Of a DNA stretch of 7,808 bases, positions 1 to 5,213 are shown piece by piece. Source of the DNA: DAONFI01 sp035403485 (GTDB taxonomy: Bacteria > Planctomycetota > Phycisphaerae > SM23-33). The stretch spans positions 1-7,808 of the forward strand of contig CAZIAZ010000070.1 of assembly GCA_964536835.1 (NCBI GenBank). Direction: 5' to 3'. The stretch's first letter is position 1. Every line of letters starts with the position of its first letter. The notes below the pieces were generated by a model. The model made no database searches. It had not been told where the DNA came from and saw nothing but the letters and a program-made list of their open reading frames with translations. A program made the translations under genes and the position numbers.

Positions 1-1898
1 ATGACGCCGGTTGAGACCGATGCCTGCATTTCCTTGACCATCTGCTCGATGTCCAGCGTGGCGTTGGCCGTCTGGTCGGCAAGCCGCCGGATTTCACGTG
101 CAACGACACTGAAACCCTGGCCGTGCTCGCCGGCTTTTTCGGCTTCTATGGCGGCGTTCAGACTGAGCAGATTGGTCTGCTCGGCTATCTTGTTGATGGT
201 CGTAACGACGTTGCTGATGTTAGCCGTCTTGTCGTTTATCAAGGCCAGCTTGGATGAAATCGACGACGTAGCCGTCGCCAACTCACGCATCTGGTCTTCC
301 ATCTGTACCAGGCCCTGACGGCCGTCGTCGGCTAGCGAGGTAGTCTCGTCAGCCACCGCCGTCACCTTGTTCATCGTGCCGGCAAGATCGCTGCTGGTGG
401 CGGATATCTGTTTTATTGAAGCGGCTATCTCGGATGTGGACGAACCCAATTCACTCAAAGAGCCTTCCTGCTGTTTCGCCGTCGCAGCCACCTGCGTCGC
501 ATTGCTCAGCAACTGGACGCTTGAGTGCTGAACCTGGCCGACGAGTTCATTCAGATTTAGCGTCATTTCCGATACGGCGTAAATAAGTTGCGACGTTTCG
601 TCACGCCTGGCTGATTCCGGCTGTTTGATGTAATCCGAAAAATATTCTTCGGTAAGATCGGCGGCCAGGCTGATATTTCCGGCGGAGACATTCCTGGTTA
701 TGGCGGCTACGCGTGATATGGGTTTGGATATTGTTCCGCTGAAGAAGAATATCGCAATCAGAATCAATATGAACAGGGCAAGGCCGACGGCTACGAAACG
801 TAGCAGAACTATCTGGATGCTGTGTTCGGCTGAGGCACGAGTGTCATTCAATTCGTCCAAAAATGTGCCAGCCACGATTATCCAGTTCCACGGCTTGTAA
901 AATACGACTGCCGCGATGTTTTCTCTCGGACTGCTGAAATTGGCAAGTTTGATGGTATAACCGCCCTCGATGACTTTGCCAGGCTCGGATGATATGGCCC
1001 TTGAGATAAGCTGATTGAAATAGTTATTATTGCCGCTGTGCTCGTGAAAGATATTTTTGCCTATCAGATTTTTATCCTGCGGTGCGATTATATACTTGCC
1101 ACGTTCCGGCCCTTCGCCGAGTATTACGGTCACATAACCGCTCTTGCCGAATTTGATGCCCGAAATTTCCTTTTCTATGGATTTTATCTCATCGATAGCC
1201 ATCCCGCAATAAAGCATGCCGATGATTCTGCCGTCGCGATAGTAAGGTTTATACGACGCCATCACCCATTTGTTCAGAACCATGAATCTGCCGATCGCCA
1301 TTTGGCCGGCGAGCACTTTTTTTACCACTTCCGACGTGTGCGGGATATATGTGCCGATGCTGCGACGGCCATCGGCATTCACGACGCTGGTGGCTATGCG
1401 GAGCATGTCGCCCTCTTCATTCATACGCTGGAATATCGTGCACGTTCCGCCTAAAACCCGCATGCCGTCGACTATATGGATGAAAGGTTGCGGCGAGTCA
1501 TCGGCTAAATCGTAGACCGGTTCGATGGGGGTATCGCCCAGCATCATCTGCGGCAGGGTGATGGTTTCGGTCTTGTCGGTGTCCTTATTGATGAGAGTCC
1601 ATGTGACGGTTTTTTCCGGAGAAAGAGCAAGGCCGCCGTCATGTTCAATAGTTTTCTCCGTTATTATCAGATAATCGTGAAGATTACTCTGAATCATGTT
1701 GTTTACTGTTTCGCAGAGAGCGTATACGTCGCCGGCGACCTGGGTGACGGTGGCTTTGCTTAGGACGGTGAGTTCGTTTATGAGAGTTGCGCCGGTTTTC
1801 ATCTTTATGCGGTAAGAGCCGACCACTATCACAAGCACCGGCAGCAGGCCGGCGATGAGTGCGAGCAATATGATTTTCTGTCTCAGCTTCAAGGTCAT
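1..1898 (-). CDS. Methyl-accepting chemotaxis protein, Cache3-Cache2 sensor, Wsp-like signalling tip (3' end outside window)
   Basis: This is a transmembrane chemoreceptor that senses a ligand outside the inner membrane and controls a CheA-type kinase through CheW. The reading frame is open for 632 codons from the ATG at 1896-1898 to the left edge, so the C-terminus is missing. An AGGAG lies 7 bases before the ATG. Visible parts: a membrane helix at about residues 9-27; a periplasmic double-Cache region at about 35-360, with GDMLRIATSV near 163, GTYIP near 185 and GMLYCGM near 227, resembling the Cache 3/Cache 2 fusion family; a second membrane helix at 363-388; a HAMP-like segment that seems longer than usual (residues about 388-450, with a charged stretch around TEEYFSDYIKQPESARRDE); and the signalling hairpin. 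The tip reads EQTNLLSLNAAIEAEKAGE (573-591), followed by FSVVAREIRRLADQTA. The EAEKAGE and AREIRRLADQTA wording is the variant I associate with WspA-type receptors rather than classical motility receptors. The ligand cannot be told. Family confidence is very high; Wsp-type is inference. Confidence 0.96.
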   Translation of the reverse strand, partial: MTLKLRQKIILLALIAGLLPVLVIVVGSYRIKMKTGATLINELTVLSKATVTQVAGDVYALCETVNNMIQSNLHDYLIITEKTIEHDGGLALSPEKTVTWTLINKDTDKTETITLPQMMLGDTPIEPVYDLADDSPQPFIHIVDGMRVLGGTCTIFQRMNEEGDMLRIATSVVNADGRRSIGTYIPHTSEVVKKVLAGQMAIGRFMVLNKWVMASYKPYYRDGRIIGMLYCGMAIDEIKSIEKEISGIKFGKSGYVTVILGEGPERGKYIIAPQDKNLIGKNIFHEHSGNNNYFNQLISRAISSEPGKVIEGGYTIKLANFSSPRENIAAVVFYKPWNWIIVAGTFLDELNDTRASAEHSIQIVLLRFVAVGLALFILILIAIFFFSGTISKPISRVAAITRNVSAGNISLAADLTEEYFSDYIKQPESARRDETSQLIYAVSEMTLNLNELVGQVQHSSVQLLSNATQVAATAKQQEGSLSELGSSTSEIAASIKQISATSSDLAGTMNKVTAVADETTSLADDGRQGLVQMEDQMRELATATSSISSKLALINDKTANISNVVTTINKIAEQTNLLSLNAAIEAEKAGEHGQGFSVVAREIRRLADQTANATLDIEQMVKEMQASVSTGV

Positions 1899-2054
1899 TT
1901 TCCGTCTCCTGAAATATATCGGACTGCCGGTCGGCAAATTGGCGGCATTGAGGCAGACAGGACGATACAAATGACAACCGCCGCTAAAAGCAAAAATTAT
2001 TTCTTAACATTACTGCAATGCGCATTCGTTGAAGCAACATATCATAATATACGT
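1899..2054. other. Leader region of the chemoreceptor gene, no gene seen
   Basis: This stretch lies between the hairpin at 2055-2101 and the chemoreceptor start, and must hold that gene's promoter if it is transcribed separately. It is AT-rich around 1985-2060. I found no convincing minus-strand sigma70, sigma28 or sigma54 promoter. A small GC-rich dyad (GCCG-GT-CGGC, at about 1927-1936) sits 17 or more bases before the ribosome-binding site. Short open frames here have no ribosome-binding site and no recognisable protein. Confidence 0.4.
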
Positions 2055-2104
2055 AAACGTCGGCTGGATTATGCGGCACACGTTTTATCCAGCCGGCGTT
2101 TTTT
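2055..2104 (+). terminator. Strong hairpin with T-tract, best as a plus-strand terminator, possibly bidirectional
   Basis: The arms at 2055-2069 and 2087-2101 pair over 15 bp with a single G-T wobble (2060/2096) and leave a 17-nt loop. On the plus strand the right arm runs into TTTTTT (2099-2104), the classic intrinsic terminator layout. On the minus strand the stem is followed only by TTT and then ACG, so it is weaker there. No plus-strand gene lies upstream, so the likely job is to end the minus-strand transcript of the gene whose stop is at 2167, about 65 bases upstream of the stem in that direction, and to block read-through from either side. Confidence 0.7.
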
Positions 2105-2166
2105 AATACCGCGGGTTTTAGAGCAAGCTCTAGCCTGTAGCAGTTTATTGAAATCGAAATCTTTCC

Positions 2167-3171
2167 TTATACGCTGACATCTGCCGCCGCGGCGTATTGT
2201 TTCAATAAATCCATTTTTTCCCGCACCTCGCGTGCCATTCTGCTGTTTGGATATTCCTGTGCAATCTGTTCGCCGGTCTTTACCGCAACCTGCCACTGCT
2301 GGTCGGCGATGGCGATGGCGAACTGTACGCCGAGGTTATGCAGTTTTTTCTTAAAAACGTCTCTTGCGGATTCCGTGAGTGCTGCGCCTTCTTCCGGCGT
2401 AAGGTAACGGTCAAGTTCCTTGAGCAGGTCGATGCCTTTTTCCACGTCGTTAACCTTGACGGCTTTTTCGTATTCCTTGAGCAGGTCGCGTTTCCGCACG
2501 TTGAATGCTTTTACGATATCCTGCGGCAGAGCGGCGATTTTTGGATTATCGGGGAACAGTTTGCCGAGCCGGGCGGCTTCCCGCTTGGCACGCGGCCAGT
2601 CGTATTTGTCGATTATGTCTCTGATTTTTTCAATCGCGGTAGCCAGTTTGTCGTCTATGGTCGCACGGCGGTTCTGTTCGATTTCCTCTCGCATGCGGGC
2701 TGCTTCGTCGACGAGGCCAAGGCCGACTTCCATCTGCTTTACGAGATTTTCGGCAGATTGATAATCCTGGTGGAACAGGAACGAGTTGAAACTTTCATAA
2801 AGGGCTTCGACTTCCTGTTCACGGTAGATGAGACTTTTGACCTTGTCCGACAACTGCGAGAGATTGATTAACATACGGAACGTTTCCGACTGTTTTTCAA
2901 GAAGCGATTCCAGCCTGTTTGTCGTCGTTACGCTGGAATATAGCAGTTTCTGGTTTGACGCCAGCGCGATGCACGCCAGCACGAGAAAAAATATCCCCGT
3001 CAGTCCGAGCAGATAACTGCAGAACATGCCGACAGACCATAACACGAGTTGGCCGGTCGAATTTGGTGCAAACAGTCCGGAAAGCAGCATGAATGCCGGC
3101 GTGAGAAACGCCAGTACGGCTGCAATGATAATACCAACCAGGATAGCTTTCTGCAGAGCACTTTTGGCCAT
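2167..3171 (-). CDS. Membrane-anchored helical-repeat (TPR-like) protein of unknown function
   Basis: I do not recognise a named family. The 334-residue product starts at an ATG preceded by AAGGAGA with 6 bases between GGAG and ATG. Two hydrophobic segments, about residues 9-32 and 41-69, should form a membrane hairpin, placing both termini on the same side, probably the cytoplasm because the N-terminus carries K3 and K8. From about 73 to 175 the chain is strongly heptad-like and charged (NRLESLLEKQSETFRMLINL and on), suggesting a coiled coil. Residues about 176-210 (ending EAARLGKLFPDNP) and 280-312 (ending EQIAQEYPNSR) look like divergent TPR helices, each ending in the aromatic-proline-asparagine turn common in TPR-type repeats. 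There are no catalytic motifs. It is separated from both neighbours by more than 200 bp and has its own likely promoter at 3343-3371. It may be a scaffold or complex-assembly protein; that is inference only. Confidence 0.85.
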   Translation of the reverse strand: MAKSALQKAILVGIIIAAVLAFLTPAFMLLSGLFAPNSTGQLVLWSVGMFCSYLLGLTGIFFLVLACIALASNQKLLYSSVTTTNRLESLLEKQSETFRMLINLSQLSDKVKSLIYREQEVEALYESFNSFLFHQDYQSAENLVKQMEVGLGLVDEAARMREEIEQNRRATIDDKLATAIEKIRDIIDKYDWPRAKREAARLGKLFPDNPKIAALPQDIVKAFNVRKRDLLKEYEKAVKVNDVEKGIDLLKELDRYLTPEEGAALTESARDVFKKKLHNLGVQFAIAIADQQWQVAVKTGEQIAQEYPNSRMAREVREKMDLLKQYAAAADVSV

Positions 3172-3314
3172 GATTGTCTCCTTGTTCTGCCCTCACCTCG
3201 GATTATCGCCTGTCGCATGGGGCGTCACGACGGCGGCGTGTATTGACATTTCCGTGCAGGTTCGCCGGAGAAGGGCGTCTTACGCAGGGTTCTTCTGGCT
3301 GCCGCCGAAAATGT
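3172..3314. other. Leader of the 2167-3171 gene, no gene seen
   Basis: This GC-rich stretch lies between the ATG at 3171 and the inverted repeat at 3315-3337. If the promoter at 3343-3371 is right, it is an untranslated leader of about 165 nt, longer than average. I recognise no riboswitch class in it. Plus-strand open frames here have no ribosome-binding site and lie antisense to the gene. Confidence 0.35.
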
Positions 3315-3337
3315 TGGAAAATATAACGCCTTTTCCA
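3315..3337. promoter_or_regulatory. Perfect inverted repeat TGGAAAA-N9-TTTTCCA, operator-like
   Basis: Arms 3315-3321 and 3331-3337 are perfect 7-bp inverted repeats with a 9-bp spacer. The centre lies just downstream of the putative minus-strand -10 at 3343-3348, so the site would cover the transcription start region of the gene at 2167-3171. This position suits a repressor operator; alternatively it forms a hairpin in the 5' leader of that mRNA. No T-tract follows, so it is unlikely to be a terminator. Confidence 0.45.
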
Positions 3338-3342
3338 TACAC

Positions 3343-3371
3343 AGTTTATTACATATAAAGTCAAAAGTCAA
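3343..3371 (-). promoter_or_regulatory. Candidate sigma70-type promoter for the 2167-3171 gene
   Basis: On the minus strand TTGACT (3366-3371, 5 of 6 to TTGACA) is followed by exactly 17 bp and TAAACT (3343-3348, 4 of 6 to TATAAT). Transcription would begin near 3336 and leave a leader of about 165 nt before the ATG at 3171. An alternative -10, TATATT (3320-3325), lies inside the neighbouring inverted repeat but lacks a good -35. Confidence 0.45.
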
Positions 3372-3372
3372 A
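3359..3372. repeat. Tandem 7-bp repeat (AGTCAAA x2; TTTGACT on the minus strand)
   Basis: Two perfect adjacent copies of AGTCAAA occur at 3359-3365 and 3366-3372. Each copy contains a TTGACT -35-like hexamer on the minus strand, so the repeat may offer two alternative -35 elements 7 bp apart or be a direct-repeat protein site. Confidence 0.6.
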
Positions 3373-3373
3373 C

Positions 3374-3390
3374 ATCGCGCATGCCGCGAT
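3374..3390 (-). terminator. Weak hairpin after the pseudoprotease-like gene
   Basis: ATCGCG (3374-3379) and CGCGAT (3385-3390) form a 6-bp perfect stem with a 5-nt loop, starting 3 bases past the stop at 3394-3396. In the minus direction it is followed by GTTTGACTTTTGACTTTA, a T-rich but interrupted run. It may act as a modest intrinsic terminator for the gene at 3394-5121. Confidence 0.4.
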
Positions 3391-3393
3391 ATA

Positions 3394-5121
3394 TCATTTC
3401 TTTTCCAGTTTCAGCGTTCCTACGGCAAAGACCATGAATGATTGGCCGTTGATATTCATTCCGGCAGGCTGGTTGGGACGGCTTTTTGAATATTTTGAAT
3501 ATCGCATCAGCCGCCGGCCGACCATGCTTTGCGACGAGAGCGTGATAAGACGGTCTGGAAATGAGTCCTTGTCGGTGTCGAGCTTGCCGGCGATGAAGCC
3601 TGCGAGTTCGCCCGATGAATCCAGCGCCGGCGATGTGCCCTCGCCAGGCAGAAGGCCGCCGTACAGGGATACATTTCCCAAAGTGTCTATATCTTTCACG
3701 TTGGCGGATGCTTCACGTGCCTGCGTACTCATCGCGGGGGATATATCAGCCGTCACCGCTGTGATAAGCTGGCCGCGCTTCAGAGAATTTTTGGGCGATA
3801 TCTTCACCGGGGTCAGTTGAATGTTCGACGGAATCCAGAGGATGGCTATGGGTTCGTTACGCGGAATCTCCACTTTTGCCGTGACGTACAGCCAGCTTCG
3901 CAGGACGATTATGACTGTGTCGGCGTCCTTGACGATGTCTGTACCGACAAGCAGTGCCTGCTGGGTCACCGGAACAGCTACGCCCTGTTTGAACGTGAGC
4001 ATGTCGAAAGGCAGTTGCGGCAGGGAGTCGGGCTTGCAGCTGACGGCTTTGCCCGGCAGCAGCCATGCCTGCCGCTGCGAGTTGCCGCCGCGGGATGATT
4101 TCATGCTTTGCTGGAGCTGCTCGAGAAATTTCTTGGCATTTACGACCTTTTCGGACATTATTTTTGTGCCGGGCGTTTTTTGAAGGGCGTCGCGCAGTAT
4201 ATTGGCGGCGACAGACCTGTCGTCCGTAAGTTCCGACATTCTTATGTAAGGAGACATGGCGTCTTCATGGCGATTGACAGCCATCATGGCATCGCCCAGT
4301 CCCTGAAAGAATGCCGCCACCCATGGCGCCTGCGAGGCGCACCTGGAAAAATTCCCGATTGCTTTTTCGTAGTCCTGTGAATTATACGCGGCTATGCCCA
4401 GCAGAAACCATCGCGTTAGCGGGTCGAGCCATGATTTGGCGGCCTGCAGCAGCTTGGCCTGCGCATTTTCAAGCATAGCCTGCTTCTGCTTGGACTCTTT
4501 TTCGTCCTTGTCGCTGAGCTTCGCAGCATCCTTGTATATGGCCTGAGCTTCTGACAGGCATTTTTCAAAAGCCTGACGATGCCGCTCGAAATCTTCAGGC
4601 TTGACCCAATCCGAGCCTATCCTGTACATGCGGTCGTGTATACGGATTCTGGCGGTGTTTATAAGGTCTTCTATTCCGGGCGTCGGCGAAGAAATTTTTC
4701 GTCGAAGATACTCGTAAAGCATGTCGGCAGGGTCGCGTGCGCATTTTTGAAGTTTTGCCTGCGATTCATCGGAATCGGAGTCTATTTTTACCGGGCCGAG
4801 ATCGTCGTTGGGTTTTTCATCGACGGGTTTTGTCGTAGCTGGTTGGCTGGTCGGGTCGGATGTGGTTTGCTGGGACGGCTGTGTTTGCGGCGTGCCTGCG
4901 GTTTGTGTGGGGGTGGGGTTATCACGTAGAGGGCCTTTGGCGACGTACAGAATTTCCGATTCGGAAAAAGTCTTTTTCTGGCCGTCCCGCAACTCGACGC
5001 TTACCTGGCCGTCATTCTGGCTGGTTATGCCCTCTACCTCACTGCCGTCTGACAGGTAAACAATGTCAGCCTGTATTACGCAGCACGAAATCAATATTGC
5101 CAAAAGCGGTAGATATTTCAT
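3394..5121 (-). CDS. Exported protein: small beta-barrel-like domain, TPR-like region, degenerate HtrA/trypsin-like domain
   Basis: The 575-residue product begins at the ATG at 5119-5121, which has AGGAAAGG 7 bases upstream. The N-terminus MKYLPLLAILISCCVIQAD is an export signal, either cut after A18 or processed as a lipoprotein at C13 (LISC matches a lipobox, though the signal would be short). Residues 19-61 (DIVYLSDGSEVEG to EILYV) resemble the small SH3-like beta domains of planctomycete and deltaproteobacterial exported proteins. Residues about 63-108 are a Pro/Thr/Gln linker. Residues 236-301 look like two TPR units (GIAAYNSQDYEKAIGNF). Residues about 385-525 align by eye with HtrA-type trypsin folds: LLVGTDIVKDADTVII against ILTNNHVVDGADKITV, and GEGTSPALDSSGELAGF against GNSGGPLLDLNGEVIGI. 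The catalytic His, Asp and Ser positions are D395, P424 and G495, so proteolysis is not expected. A DxDxDxxxD run (515-523) resembles thrombospondin type-3 calcium loops. Role unknown; binding or scaffolding is inference. Confidence 0.85.
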   Translation of the reverse strand: MKYLPLLAILISCCVIQADIVYLSDGSEVEGITSQNDGQVSVELRDGQKKTFSESEILYVAKGPLRDNPTPTQTAGTPQTQPSQQTTSDPTSQPATTKPVDEKPNDDLGPVKIDSDSDESQAKLQKCARDPADMLYEYLRRKISSPTPGIEDLINTARIRIHDRMYRIGSDWVKPEDFERHRQAFEKCLSEAQAIYKDAAKLSDKDEKESKQKQAMLENAQAKLLQAAKSWLDPLTRWFLLGIAAYNSQDYEKAIGNFSRCASQAPWVAAFFQGLGDAMMAVNRHEDAMSPYIRMSELTDDRSVAANILRDALQKTPGTKIMSEKVVNAKKFLEQLQQSMKSSRGGNSQRQAWLLPGKAVSCKPDSLPQLPFDMLTFKQGVAVPVTQQALLVGTDIVKDADTVIIVLRSWLYVTAKVEIPRNEPIAILWIPSNIQLTPVKISPKNSLKRGQLITAVTADISPAMSTQAREASANVKDIDTLGNVSLYGGLLPGEGTSPALDSSGELAGFIAGKLDTDKDSFPDRLITLSSQSMVGRRLMRYSKYSKSRPNQPAGMNINGQSFMVFAVGTLKLEKK

Positions 5122-5148
5122 TTCAAAACCTTTCCTGCAGCTGCACAC

Positions 5149-5164
5149 ATGACATTTTAGTCAT
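5149..5164. promoter_or_regulatory. Inverted repeat ATGAC-N6-GTCAT, operator-like
   Basis: Arms 5149-5153 and 5160-5164 are perfect inverted repeats around ATTTTA. The site covers the plus-strand -35 and the minus-strand -10, so a protein bound here would affect both divergent promoters. Short arms make chance occurrence possible. An ACATTTTA octamer inside it recurs 39 bp downstream (5152-5159 and 5191-5198). Confidence 0.4.
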
Positions 5165-5177
5165 CTCCGTCTATAAT
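5149..5177 (+). promoter_or_regulatory. Sigma70-type promoter for the DsbD gene
   Basis: ATGACA (5149-5154, 5 of 6 to consensus), 17 bp, then a perfect TATAAT (5172-5177). Transcription should start near 5184, leaving a leader of about 30 nt containing the GGAGAG ribosome-binding site of the gene at 5214. Confidence 0.75.
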
Positions 5178-5182
5178 GTGAA
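5154..5182 (-). promoter_or_regulatory. Sigma70-type promoter for the 3394-5121 gene, overlapping the divergent one
   Basis: On the minus strand TTCACA (5177-5182, 5 of 6) is followed by 17 bp and TAAAAT (5154-5159, 5 of 6). Transcription should start near 5147, giving a leader of about 26 nt to the ATG at 5121. This also argues against the in-frame upstream ATG at 5148, which would fall at or before the transcript start. Confidence 0.65.
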
Positions 5183-5213
5183 GAATGAAAACATTTTAAA
5201 TATCGGAGAGAGC

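Noticed and set aside
1038..1454. Plus-strand open frame of 138 codons within the chemoreceptor gene
   Set aside because: It is antisense to well-recognised Cache-domain sequence and lacks a start signal.
1684..2177. Short open frames around the chemoreceptor start, on both strands
   Set aside because: One is a frame-shifted copy of the chemoreceptor's start region and the other crosses the terminator hairpin; both are highly charged or without pattern.
2338..2871. 177-codon plus-strand open frame inside the helical-repeat gene
   Set aside because: Mirror frame of a real gene: Phe-rich composition, no ribosome-binding site, no domain.
5122..5148. Upstream start at 5148 for the 3394-5121 gene (nine extra residues)
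   Set aside because: No ribosome-binding site, it would bury the signal peptide behind MCSCRKGFE, and it lies at the predicted transcript start.
4860..5213. In-frame N-terminal extension of the dsbD reading frame (a 734-residue frame from 4860)
   Set aside because: It is antisense to the exported protein gene, has no protein character, and the ATG at 5214 has a good ribosome-binding site, a proper signal peptide and a promoter between.
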